A stretch of DNA of 64,000 bases from Streptomyces sp. CC0208. GTDB lineage: Bacteria > Actinomycetota > Actinomycetes > Streptomycetales > Streptomycetaceae. The stretch covers positions 620,001 to 684,000 of the forward strand of contig NZ_CP031969.1 in assembly GCF_003443735.1 (NCBI RefSeq). Reading direction: 5' to 3'. Positions 22,088 to 30,349 of this stretch are shown here, piece after piece (the stretch's first letter is position 1; every line of letters starts with the position of its first letter). The notes beneath the pieces are model-generated. The model had not been told where the DNA came from. It did not search any database and saw nothing but the letters and a program-made list of their open reading frames with translations. The translations under genes were made by a program, and so were the position numbers.

Positions 22088-24223
22088 GTGTCCGACGGGC
22101 ATACGTCCGCGGCACCGGCGAGCGCCCGCACCCGGGTGGGACGGCCGCTGCTCTCCCTCGCCCTGGCGTCGATGATGGACGAGGTGCACGCCCACTCCGG
22201 AGCCGTGTACCTCAAGGCCGCCGACGAACCCGTACTGGAGATGGCGGTGATGGCGGGCCTGCCGCGGGCGTTCGCGGCGCCCTGGGAGCGGGTGGGACTG
22301 AGCGCTCCGATCCCGGTTGCGGAGGCGGTGCGGGAGCGGCGGCTCGTGTGGGTGGGCGGCGAGCAGGAGATGGCGCGCCGCTATCCGCGGATCGCCGTGG
22401 TGCTGCCCTACCCCTTCGCGCTGGCCGCGGTGCCGGTGGCGACCTCGTCCAAGGTGTACGGCGCGGTCTTCGTGACCTGGCCCGGTTCGCACCCCCCGGA
22501 GCTGACCGACCGGGAGAGGGACCATCTGACGGCCGCCTGCGGGCGGCTCGCGGTGCGGCTGGAACGTGCGGTGGAGGACAGCGTGTCGCCGCACGCCGAA
22601 CCCGATCTGCTGGCCTCGGCCCAGGTCGGCGGCGCGGCCGGGACGCTGGGCACCGTCGAGGCGGCGCGGATGGTGGCGCGGCTGCCGTACGGGCTGTGCT
22701 CGCTCGATCTGCACGGGCGGATCTCCTTCGCCAATGCCGCTGCGGCCGAGCTGATCGGCGTCCCGGCCTCCCAGTTGCTGGGCTCCCAGCTGTGGGCGGC
22801 GGCACCCTGGCTCAACGACCCGGTGTACGAGGACCGTTACCGGGCCGCGCTGCTCAGCCAGCACAGCACGTCGTTCGTGGCGCTGCGGCCGCCCGGGGAC
22901 TGGCTGTCGTTCCGGCTGTACCCGAGCACCACCGGGCTGAGCGTCCGGGTCAGCCGGGCGCGGGCGGTGGCGGAGATGAGCCGGGCAGGTCCGCAGCCCG
23001 GGGACGCGCCGTCCCGGCTGGTCACGATCTCGCAGGTGCTGAGCCTGGCCGGGGCGCTGACCCAGGCGGTGGGCGTGCAGGACGTGGTGCAGCTGGTGGC
23101 GGACGAGGTCGTCCCGGCGGTGGGGAGCCAGGCGGTGGTGATGCTCGGTTCGCGGGCCGGACGGCTGCACGTCCTCGGGCACCGCGGGTATCCGGACGCG
23201 CAGGTCGTGGAGCGGTTCGACGGGCTGCCGCTGACCGAACCGACGCCGGGCACCCATGCGCTGAACACCGGGGTGCCGGCGTTCTTCGACTCCAGGGAAG
23301 AGCTGGAGCGCCTGTATCCGCTGCGGCACGCCACCCCCGACGGGTTCGCGGCCTGGGCCTATCTGCCGCTGATCGCCTCCGGTCGCCCGGTGGGCACCTG
23401 TGTGCTGGCCTACGCCGAGCGGCATCCCTTCCCCACGGACGAGCGGGCGGTGCTCACGAGTCTGGGCGGACTGATCGCGCAGGCCCTGGAGCGGGCCGTC
23501 CTGTACGACGTGAAGCACCAGTTGGCGCACGGTCTCCAGGCGGCCCTCCTGCCGCACACCCTGCCGTCGCTGCCCGGCATCGACGCGGCGGCCCGCTATC
23601 TGCCGGCCACTCAGGGCATGGACATCGGCGGCGACTTCTACGACCTGGTGCCGGTCGCCGGGCTGGCGGCCGCCGTGATCGGGGACGTGCAGGGCCACAA
23701 CGTGACGGCGGCCGGGCTGATGGGGCAGATCCGGACGGCGGTACGGGCGTACACGACCGTCGGCCAGAGTCCGGAGGAGGTCATGCGCTCCACCAACCGG
23801 CTGCTGATCGACCTCGGTGCGGAGCTGTTCGCCAGCTGCCTTTATCTGCGGCTCGATCCGGAGCGGGGCCGGGCGGTCATGGCCCGGGCGGGGCATCCGC
23901 CGCCGCTGCTGCGGCGGCCGGACGGCCGGGTGCGGGTGCTGGACCTGGCCGGAGGCCCGCTGCTGGGCATCGACGGCTCGGCCGTCTACCCGACGACGGA
24001 GGTGGAGCTCGCGCCCGGTTCCGTCCTCGTCCTCTACACCGACGGCCTGATCGAGTCTCCCGGCGTCGACATCGAGGACGCGCTCGCCGAGCTGGGACGG
24101 CAGCTCGCCGAGGCCGGTGACCGTCCGCTCGACGAACTGGCCGACGAACTCGTCCGCCGCAGCGCTGCCGCGCGGGAGCGGATCGACGACGTGGCGCTGC
24201 TGTTGCTGCGGGCGGTCGGCTGA
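22088..24223 (+). CDS. GAF/PAS-linked SpoIIE-type serine phosphatase
   Basis: 711 residues. GTG at 22088 lies seven bases after a strong AGGAGG; an earlier GTG at 22079 overlaps that site and is rejected. Domains: GAF-like (about 10-165), PAS (about 195-290, GLCSLDLHGRISFANAAAAELIG), GAF (about 310-475), SpoIIE/PP2C (about 490-710) with GGDFYDLVPVAG, GDVQGHNVTAAGLMG, LVLYTDGLIESPG and ERIDDVALLLLR. Unlike the other two SpoIIE proteins in the window it has no HATPase domain, so it should only dephosphorylate its STAS target. It is divergent from ramR, and a link with aerial development is possible but not shown. Confidence 0.87.
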   Translation: MSDGHTSAAPASARTRVGRPLLSLALASMMDEVHAHSGAVYLKAADEPVLEMAVMAGLPRAFAAPWERVGLSAPIPVAEAVRERRLVWVGGEQEMARRYPRIAVVLPYPFALAAVPVATSSKVYGAVFVTWPGSHPPELTDRERDHLTAACGRLAVRLERAVEDSVSPHAEPDLLASAQVGGAAGTLGTVEAARMVARLPYGLCSLDLHGRISFANAAAAELIGVPASQLLGSQLWAAAPWLNDPVYEDRYRAALLSQHSTSFVALRPPGDWLSFRLYPSTTGLSVRVSRARAVAEMSRAGPQPGDAPSRLVTISQVLSLAGALTQAVGVQDVVQLVADEVVPAVGSQAVVMLGSRAGRLHVLGHRGYPDAQVVERFDGLPLTEPTPGTHALNTGVPAFFDSREELERLYPLRHATPDGFAAWAYLPLIASGRPVGTCVLAYAERHPFPTDERAVLTSLGGLIAQALERAVLYDVKHQLAHGLQAALLPHTLPSLPGIDAAARYLPATQGMDIGGDFYDLVPVAGLAAAVIGDVQGHNVTAAGLMGQIRTAVRAYTTVGQSPEEVMRSTNRLLIDLGAELFASCLYLRLDPERGRAVMARAGHPPPLLRRPDGRVRVLDLAGGPLLGIDGSAVYPTTEVELAPGSVLVLYTDGLIESPGVDIEDALAELGRQLAEAGDRPLDELADELVRRSAAARERIDDVALLLLRAVG

Positions 24224-24268
24224 CCCCGCCCGTCCCCCGCACACCGCCCGGCCTGCCGTTGAACGCGC

Positions 24269-24300
24269 CGGTCCGGCCCTCCCGCCGGAGGGCCGGACCG
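24269..24300. terminator. Intrinsic terminator
   Basis: Perfect 14-bp stem (arm CGGTCCGGCCCTCC, 24269-24282 with 24287-24300) with loop CGCC, between the convergent phosphatase and protease genes. Confidence 0.82.
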
Positions 24301-24427
24301 TTGCACCTCCCGGGCCGGAACCGCAGGGTGGCCGGGAGGTGGTCTCAAGGCATGCGTCGGCAGCGGAGGGTGTGGGGGGGCCGCTGCCGACGCGGCCGGC
24401 TCAAGGTGTGGTGCCGGACCGGAGCGG

Positions 24428-25882
24428 TCAGTTGTGCGACTGGCCCGCGGCGTCGCCCGTGGCATCGCCGGCGCCGTTGCCGGTCTCCTGGCCGTTACCG
24501 GCCTCCTCGCCGTTGCCGGTCTCCTGGCCGTTGCCGGCCTCCTCGCCGTTGCCGGTCTCCTGGCCGTTGCCGGCCTCCTCGCCGTTGCCGGCCTCCTCGC
24601 CGCCGATCACGTCACCGCCGGCCTGTTCGCCGCCGACTTCCTGACCCGCGCCGGCCTCGTCACCGGGGCTCGCACTGGCGTCGGCACCCGCTCCGGCCTC
24701 CTCGCCGCCGGCCTGGTCGCCCGCGCCGCCTGCCGCGTCACCCGCGCCGCCTGCCGCGTCACCCGCGCCGAGCGTGGCGCCGACCGCCTGGAGGGCGGTG
24801 GTGACGGGCTGGAAGAAGGTCTCGCCGCCGACCGTGCAGTCGCCGCTGCCGCCGGAGGTCAGGCCGATCGCCGAGCCGTCCTGCGTGAACAGCGAGCCGC
24901 CGCTGTCGCCGGGCTCGGCGCAGACATCGGTCTGGATGAGGCCGGTGACGGTGCCCTCGGGGTAGTTCACGGTGGCGTCGAGTCCGAGGACCTGGCCGTC
25001 GGCGAGGCCCGTGGTGGAACCCATCCGGAAGACCTGGAGGCCGACCTCGGCGTCCGCCGCCTGGCTGATCGCGACGGTCTGGCCGCCGCCGACGTTGACC
25101 TCGCTGGGCGCCTGGGTCGCCGGGTCGTCGTACTTGACCAGGGCGAAGTCGCCGTCGCCGGGGAAGGTGGCCTGGTCGACGGTGGCGATCGGCTGGCCGT
25201 CCTGGGTGTCCGACCACTGCTTGGCCGCGACCCCGCAGTGACCGGCGGTCAGGAAGGCGGGGCTGCCGTCGCCCGCGGTGACGTTGAAGCCGAGCGAGCA
25301 GCGGGCGCCGCCGCCGAAGATGGCGTCACCGCCGGACACGAAGGTCTTGAAGGTGCCGGCCGACTTCTTCACGGTCGCCATGTCGGAGCCGAGGCTCTTC
25401 ACGGTCGACTCAAGGGTGTTCCACTTGTCGCCGGTGACCGTGCTGTCGGCGGTCACCAGGATCTTGTTGGTGCGCGGGTCGACCGCCCAGGCGGTGCCCG
25501 GGATGGTGGCCTCTTCTTTCAGGGTCTTCGCGCCGGCCGCCAGTTCGGGGAGGCTGTTGTCGACCTGGCGGACCTTCGCGCCGGCCTTCTTCGCCTGCAC
25601 GACGACGTTGCTGTCACCGGATATGACGTTCACGACGAGCTGCTTGCTGTCGGAGTCGTAGTAGGACCCGGCGAAGGCGTCACCCAGCAACTTCTCAAGC
25701 TGCGAGGCGAGGTCCGAGGCGTCCGTCGCCTTCAGAGTCTTCGGCGCGATGGCCGTCGCGTTGTTCGACGAGCCGTCCTGGGACGCGTTGGCGTTGGGCA
25801 GCAGAATCGCGGCGGCGCCGAGCGCCACCACGGTGCCTGCCGCGAATGCGGCCTTGCGCTTCGGAATTCGCTTGTGACTCAA
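24428..25882 (-). CDS. Streptogrisin-like secreted serine protease (S1E) with repetitive tail
   Basis: 484 residues from TTG at 25882, eight bases after a perfect AGGAGG. A signal peptide (SHKRIPKRKAAFAAGTVVALG) is followed by an alpha-lytic-type propeptide to about residue 182. The mature protease (from about SGGDAIFGG) has His215 (LTAGHC), Asp245 (GDGDFALV) and Ser327 (EPGDSGGS), plus the cysteines of the streptogrisin fold. After about residue 370 comes a Gly/Ala/Glu-rich tail ending in seven hexapeptides (EEAGNG/QETGNG). Streptogrisins normally stop soon after the protease domain, so the tail is unusual; it is acidic and probably flexible. It is convergent with the SpoIIE gene. Confidence 0.92.
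   Translation of the reverse strand: MSHKRIPKRKAAFAAGTVVALGAAAILLPNANASQDGSSNNATAIAPKTLKATDASDLASQLEKLLGDAFAGSYYDSDSKQLVVNVISGDSNVVVQAKKAGAKVRQVDNSLPELAAGAKTLKEEATIPGTAWAVDPRTNKILVTADSTVTGDKWNTLESTVKSLGSDMATVKKSAGTFKTFVSGGDAIFGGGARCSLGFNVTAGDGSPAFLTAGHCGVAAKQWSDTQDGQPIATVDQATFPGDGDFALVKYDDPATQAPSEVNVGGGQTVAISQAADAEVGLQVFRMGSTTGLADGQVLGLDATVNYPEGTVTGLIQTDVCAEPGDSGGSLFTQDGSAIGLTSGGSGDCTVGGETFFQPVTTALQAVGATLGAGDAAGGAGDAAGGAGDQAGGEEAGAGADASASPGDEAGAGQEVGGEQAGGDVIGGEEAGNGEEAGNGQETGNGEEAGNGQETGNGEEAGNGQETGNGAGDATGDAAGQSHN
24473..24598 (-). repeat. Seven 18-bp coding repeats
   Basis: Seven in-frame 18-bp units encode, in protein order, EEAGNG, then EEAGNG and QETGNG alternating three times. One unit carries a synonymous change (24491-24508), the rest are nearly identical. 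The copy number is likely to vary between strains by slippage. Confidence 0.9.
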
Positions 25883-26072
25883 ACTTCTCGACCTCCTGGG
25901 GGACCGGAGTCTGTAACCGCCGTACGGCAGTCGGTTGTTCGGGGCGCCTGGATGGCCATGGGTACGCACGGTGTGCGCGGGGCGTTCAATGCCGTTTCTT
26001 TACGCGCCGATTGCCACACCGATTCGGCCACGGGCCGTGCCGGGCCGGCGGCGGGCGGGAACAATCCCCCAT

Positions 26073-26486
26073 ATGACGATGACGCCCGCCGAAGCCGACA
26101 AGATCCTCGCCGACAACTTCGCCCCTTGGGTCCTCGACCTCGGCCTGACGGTCGAGACACTCGGCGACGACCATGCGGTCCTGCGTCTGCCCTGGTCACA
26201 GCAGTTGGCGCGGGAGGGAGGCGCGTTGTCCGGCCAGGCTCTGATGGCCGCCGCCGACACCGCCACCGTGATCGCCGTCTCGACGGTCCGGGGCGCCTAC
26301 GGACCGATGACGACGGTGCAGCAGTCCACGAGCTTCCAGCGGGCGGTGACCGGTTCGGATGTCCTGATCAAGGCGGTCGTCACCAAACTGGGCCGTCGCA
26401 TGGCGTTCGCCGACATCACGATGACCGACTCCACGTCGGGTGACCTCGCGGCCCGCGCGAGCACGGTCTACGCACTTCTGGGCTGA
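26073..26486 (+). CDS. PaaI-like hotdog thioesterase
   Basis: 137 residues from ATG 26073. The hotdog fold is seen as a central helix LSGQALMAAADTATVIAVST, then TTVQQSTSFQRAV and the strand VLIKAVVTKLGRRMAFADITM, typical of PaaI-type acyl-CoA thioesterases; the usual acidic active residue would be in the AADTA helix. There is little space for a Shine-Dalgarno (ACAATCCCCCAT precedes ATG), so the message may be leaderless. The acyl substrate is unknown. It lies between the divergent protease and the peptide-export cassette, with no clear link to either. Confidence 0.8.
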   Translation: MTMTPAEADKILADNFAPWVLDLGLTVETLGDDHAVLRLPWSQQLAREGGALSGQALMAAADTATVIAVSTVRGAYGPMTTVQQSTSFQRAVTGSDVLIKAVVTKLGRRMAFADITMTDSTSGDLAARASTVYALLG

Positions 26487-26936
26487 CACGCTCAGCGATC
26501 GATCGACAGCGGTCCGTCGTGAACACCGCCCCGAATCCTCTCTCCTGCGAATCTGCACATCGAATGCGCAACCAAGTCACCGCGAGTGGGAGTTCTGCAC
26601 AAGCGCGGACCACCGCCCATGCCATTGGTGAGGTGTGTCGCATTCGCCACGACGACAGCAAGGGCCGCTTCACAACGCCGTAACGCCACATGTGAAGAAG
26701 TCGGCACCAAGGCGTGCGCAAGCCTGCACGGATGAAGGCTTCTGTGACTCAAGTGCCCTGGTGAGACGGCTGGTTAATTGGAAGGGCGGAGCCGCAGCGT
26801 GCTTTGATCCATCGCACCGCAGGGCCGTTGGGTTTCCCGGAAACGGGATCCGGCGCCATGCGATTGCGGCCGTCATCTGTCCCCAGAGGGGGCCGCTCCC
26901 CCCTTGTGAAATACCCATACGAAGGGAAGTTCCATC
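26487..26936. promoter_or_regulatory. Long upstream region of the peptide precursor gene
   Basis: 450 bases without a supported gene, visibly less GC-rich than its surroundings. It contains the perfect 13-bp palindrome GTTTCC-C-GGAAAC (26832-26844), about 90 bases before the precursor start, a plausible operator. The ribosome site GAAGGGAAG lies just before 26937. Promoter boxes could not be assigned with confidence. Confidence 0.45.
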
Positions 26937-27152
26937 ATGAACTCCACCCCCCAGGTTGAGACCGTCGAGATCTCGGACGCCGACCTCGACAACGTCTCCG
27001 GCGGCCTGCAGCTGAACGCCCTCGGCACCGTCACCGGCCTGGTGGACGGCGTCGCCCCGGTTTCCGGCCTGGTCAACACGGCCGTCGGCACCGTTGAGGG
27101 TGTGACCGGCCTGAACACCGCCCCGGTCACCGGCCTGGTCGCCGGTCTCTGA
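26937..27152 (+). CDS. Double-glycine leader peptide precursor of the NHLP export cassette
   Basis: 71 residues from ATG 26937 with GAAGGGAAG upstream. The leader (1-23) is acidic and ends DADLDNVSGG, a double-glycine cleavage site of the kind cut by C39 peptidases. The predicted core (24-71) is hydrophobic, rich in Gly, Val, Leu and Thr, and has no cysteine and only one serine. It looks internally duplicated: a unit starting LGTVTGLVDG and ending PVSGLV, then one starting VGTVEGVTGL and ending PVTGLV. No lanthionine synthetase, radical-SAM or cyclodehydratase gene is adjacent, so the peptide may be exported unmodified. Similar Streptomyces proteins are sometimes labelled type A2 lantipeptide; the sequence gives no support for thioether rings. 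A hairpin separates it from the export genes. Confidence 0.75.
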   Translation: MNSTPQVETVEISDADLDNVSGGLQLNALGTVTGLVDGVAPVSGLVNTAVGTVEGVTGLNTAPVTGLVAGL

Positions 27153-27193
27153 TCACATTCTTCGTGATCTGATCACTTTCTTGTGGTCGACCC

Positions 27194-27225
27194 GTCCCGG
27201 AGCCGCAAACCGGCGGTTCCGGGAC
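27194..27225 (+). terminator. Hairpin after the precursor gene
   Basis: A 13-bp stem with one G-U pair (GTCCCGGAGCCGC, 27194-27206, with 27213-27225) and loop AAACCG lies between the precursor and the export genes. It could be a partial terminator giving more precursor than transporter mRNA. Confidence 0.7.
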
Positions 27226-27322
27226 TCTTGGGTGTCGTAGTCCGGCCGGCTTTCGCGAGCCGGTCCTTTGTCATTGGCAGCATGCGTAGCAATTCGCACG
27301 CTTTCGCAGGTGAGGGAAGACC

Positions 27323-28129
27323 GTGCAGTTCCGCCAACAGGCCCTCGCCAAGCTCCAGTCACCGGAGGAACTCGACCTTCCGGTGCGCTTCGCCCGCCCG
27401 CAGGGCTGGCTGGTGATGTCCGTGACGGTGGTCGTGATGGCCGCCGCGTCCGTGTGGGCGGTGACCGGCTCGGTGGCCTCCACGGTGAGCGCGCCCGCCA
27501 TCCTCACCCACGGGCAGGGCAGTTACATCCTGCAGAGCCCGGTGGCGGGCCAGGTCACGCAGGTGATCGCCAAGGAGGGGCAGCAACTGCCCGCCGACTC
27601 CCCGGTGCTGAAGGTCCGTACGTCCAAAGGCGACACCGTCGTCCGCACGGTCGCGGCCGGCCGGGTCACCGCACTGGCTGCCACCATCGGGCAGATCATC
27701 TCGACCGGAGCGAACGTCGCCGCGGTGGAGAAGGTGGCCCACGCCTCCGATCCGCTGTACGCCACGGTGTACGTACCCGCCGAGAACGCGGCCTCCATAC
27801 CGGACGACGCGGCCGTGGACCTGACCGTCTCCTCGGTGCCCACCCAGGAGTACGGGGTGCTGCGCGGCCATGTGAAGTCGGTGGACCGCTCGGCCCAGTC
27901 GGCGCAGCAGATCGCCGCCTTCCTCGGGGACAGCCAGCTCGGCGAGCAGTTCACCAAGGACGGCCGGCCGGTCGCCGTACTCGTGAAGCTCGACAAGTCC
28001 AAGGGCACGAAGAGCGGTTACCAGTGGTCCTCCGCGGACGGGCCCCCCTTCGCCCTCACCTCCATGACCGTGGCCTCGGGTTCGATCCGGCTGGCCGATC
28101 AGCGCCCCGTCGATTGGCTGCTGCCGTGA
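27323..28129 (+). CDS. NHLP bacteriocin system HlyD-like secretion protein
   Basis: 268 residues from GTG 27323 after GAGGGAAGA. A short cytoplasmic N terminus (FRQQALAKLQSPEELDLPV is the family's usual opening) leads to one membrane segment (about 29-52). The outer part carries a lipoyl-like hairpin (ILQSPVAGQVTQVIAKEGQQL, AAGRVTALAATIGQIISTG) as in HlyD/membrane-fusion adaptors, but lacks the long coiled coil of Gram-negative members. It should link the two ABC transporters to export of the precursor peptide. Its TGA overlaps the next GTG (GTGA), so the genes are translationally coupled. Confidence 0.87.
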   Translation: MQFRQQALAKLQSPEELDLPVRFARPQGWLVMSVTVVVMAAASVWAVTGSVASTVSAPAILTHGQGSYILQSPVAGQVTQVIAKEGQQLPADSPVLKVRTSKGDTVVRTVAAGRVTALAATIGQIISTGANVAAVEKVAHASDPLYATVYVPAENAASIPDDAAVDLTVSSVPTQEYGVLRGHVKSVDRSAQSAQQIAAFLGDSQLGEQFTKDGRPVAVLVKLDKSKGTKSGYQWSSADGPPFALTSMTVASGSIRLADQRPVDWLLP

Positions 28130-30348
28130 GCACCGCACAGGACACCCGCAGCAGGCGCCGCTCCGCCCCGCCCAAGCGACCGGTCCCCACGGGGAAGGCG
28201 AAGACGGTCCGCACGCCCACCGTCCTCCAGATGGAGGCCGTGGAATGCGGCGCCGCGTCCCTCGCGATGGTCCTCGGCCACTACGGCAAGCACGTCCCGC
28301 TGGAGGAGCTGCGCATCGCCTGCGGTGTCTCCCGCGACGGCTCCCGCGCCAGCAACCTCCTCAAGGCGGCCCGCAGTTACGGCCTGACGGCCAAGGGCAT
28401 GCAGATGGACACGGCCGCGCTCGCCGAGGTGAAGACCCCGGCCGTGCTGTTCTGGGAGTTCAACCACTACGTCGTGTACGACGGCATGGGGCGCCGCTTC
28501 GGCCGCCGCGGGGTCTACATCAACGACCCCGGCAAGGGCCGCCGTTTCGTCCCGATGGAGGACTTCGACGGCAGCTTCACCGGTGTCGTCCTGGTGATGG
28601 AACCCGGCGAGGGCTTCACCCGGGGCGGCCGCAAGCCGGGTGTCCTCGGCGCGATGCCGGCCCGGCTGCGCGGCACCGCGGGCACCATGCCGGCTGCGGT
28701 CCTGGCGAGCCTGCTGCTGGTTCTGGTCGGCGCGGCCACTCCCGCGCTGAGCCGCACCTACATCGACATGTTCCTGATCGGCGGGCAGACCTCGCTGCTC
28801 GGCGTGCTGTTCACGTCGATGGGGGCCTGCGTGGCCCTCACCCTCGCCCTGACCTGGCTCCAGCAGGCGAACCTGCTGCACGGCCGCATCATCTCCTCGA
28901 CCCTCTCCAGCGCCCGCTTCCTGCGCCACCTGCTGCGCCTGCCGGTGACGTTCTTCTCCCAGCGCAGCCCGGCCGACCTGGTCCAGCGCCTGCAGTCCAA
29001 CGACCAGGTCGCCGAGACCCTGGCGCGTGACCTCGCGGCGGCGGGCGTCGACGCCGTGGTCGTCGTCCTCTACGCGATCCTGCTCTACACCTATGACCCT
29101 CAGCTCACCTACGTCGGCATCGGTGTGGCCCTGCTGAACGTGGTGGCCATGCGGGTCGTCATCCGGCTGCGTTCCACCCGTACCGCGAAGCTGCGTGCCG
29201 ACAGCGCCCGGCTCACCAACACGGCTTACACCGGTCTCCAGTTGATCGAGACGATGAAGGCGACCGGCGGCGAGGACGGCTACTTCCGCAAGTGGGCCGG
29301 CCAGCACGCCACCACGCTGGAGGAGCAGCAGCGGCTCGGGGTGCCGAGTGCCTGGCTGGGCGTGGTCGCGCCGATGCTGGCCACCTTCAACAGCGCGCTC
29401 ATCCTGTGGATCGGCGGCATGCGGGCCATCGAGGGCGGCATCTCCGTCGGCCTGCTGGTCGCCTTCCAGGCACTGGTCACCCGCTTCACCGCGCCGATCA
29501 CCCGCCTCAACGGCGTGGCAGGCCGCATCCAGGACTTCGCGGCCGACGTGGCCCGCCTGAAGGACGTCGAGAACTTCAAGGCCGACCCGCTCTACGGCCG
29601 TCCCGGCGCCGGCGACTCCACGCGCAGGCTGCACGGCCATGTCGAGCTGCAGAACATCACCTTCGGCTACAACCCGCTCGACAAGCCGCTGCTCACAGGC
29701 TTCGACCTGACCGTCGGTCCCGGGCAGCAGGTGGCACTGGTCGGCGGCTCCGGCAGCGGCAAGTCGACCGTCTCCCGGCTGATCTCGGGGCTGTACGCGC
29801 CCTGGGAGGGCGTGATCCGCATCGACGGACAGCGCCTGGACGACATCCCGCGCGGCGCGCTCGCCTCCTCGGTGTCCTTCGTCGACCAGGACGTCTTCCT
29901 CTTCGAGGGCTCGGTCCGCGACAACGTGGCGCTGTGGGACCCGTCGATCCCGGACGACGCCGTGGTGGACGCGCTGCGGGACGCGGCCCTGTACGACGTG
30001 GTCATGCGGCGGCCCGGCGGCATCCACAGCAAGGTCGAGCAGGACGGCCGCAACTTCTCCGGAGGGCAGCGGCAACGTCTGGAGATCGCGCGGGCGTTGG
30101 TGCGCCGGCCCAGCATCCTGGTCCTCGACGAGGTGACCAGCGCGCTGGACGCGGAGACCGAGCAGGTCGTCATGGACAACCTGCGCAAGCGCGGCTGCGC
30201 GTGTGTGGTGATCGCGCACCGGCTCAGCACCGTGCGCGACAGCGACGAGATCGTCGTACTGCAGCACGGCACGATCGTGGAACGCGGGCGGCACGAGGAA
30301 CTGGTGGCGCGCGGCGGCGCGTACGCGGCGCTGGTCAAGGAACGGTGA
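28126..30348 (+). CDS. NHLP-family ABC transporter with C39 peptidase domain
   Basis: 740 residues from GTG 28126 in the GTGA overlap. The N-terminal C39 peptidase has the oxyanion Gln35 and catalytic Cys41 (QMEAVECGAASLAMVL), His114 (FNHYVVYDG) and Asp134 (YINDPGKG). The membrane domain covers about 180-460. The ATPase has Walker A GGSGSGKSTV, signature NFSGGQRQRLEIARAL, Walker B ILVLDEVTSALD and H-loop VIAHRLST. It should cut the precursor after its double glycine and export the core peptide. All catalytic residues are present, so the cassette looks functional. Confidence 0.93.
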   Translation: MSTAQDTRSRRRSAPPKRPVPTGKAKTVRTPTVLQMEAVECGAASLAMVLGHYGKHVPLEELRIACGVSRDGSRASNLLKAARSYGLTAKGMQMDTAALAEVKTPAVLFWEFNHYVVYDGMGRRFGRRGVYINDPGKGRRFVPMEDFDGSFTGVVLVMEPGEGFTRGGRKPGVLGAMPARLRGTAGTMPAAVLASLLLVLVGAATPALSRTYIDMFLIGGQTSLLGVLFTSMGACVALTLALTWLQQANLLHGRIISSTLSSARFLRHLLRLPVTFFSQRSPADLVQRLQSNDQVAETLARDLAAAGVDAVVVVLYAILLYTYDPQLTYVGIGVALLNVVAMRVVIRLRSTRTAKLRADSARLTNTAYTGLQLIETMKATGGEDGYFRKWAGQHATTLEEQQRLGVPSAWLGVVAPMLATFNSALILWIGGMRAIEGGISVGLLVAFQALVTRFTAPITRLNGVAGRIQDFAADVARLKDVENFKADPLYGRPGAGDSTRRLHGHVELQNITFGYNPLDKPLLTGFDLTVGPGQQVALVGGSGSGKSTVSRLISGLYAPWEGVIRIDGQRLDDIPRGALASSVSFVDQDVFLFEGSVRDNVALWDPSIPDDAVVDALRDAALYDVVMRRPGGIHSKVEQDGRNFSGGQRQRLEIARALVRRPSILVLDEVTSALDAETEQVVMDNLRKRGCACVVIAHRLSTVRDSDEIVVLQHGTIVERGRHEELVARGGAYAALVKER

Positions 30349-30349
30349 G

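Noticed and set aside
24473..24598. Regular repeats resembling a small CRISPR array
   Set aside because: The units are 18 bp, contiguous, without spacers, and encode in-frame hexapeptides at the end of a protease gene.
26937..27152. Labelling the exported peptide as a lanthipeptide
   Set aside because: The core has no cysteine, so no lanthionine ring can form, and no LanM or LanB/C gene is adjacent.
14687..27152. RamC modifying the peptide encoded at 26937
   Set aside because: Class III synthetases recognise the LxLQ-type leader of RamS, which the other precursor lacks; the genes are about 10 kb apart and belong to separate units.
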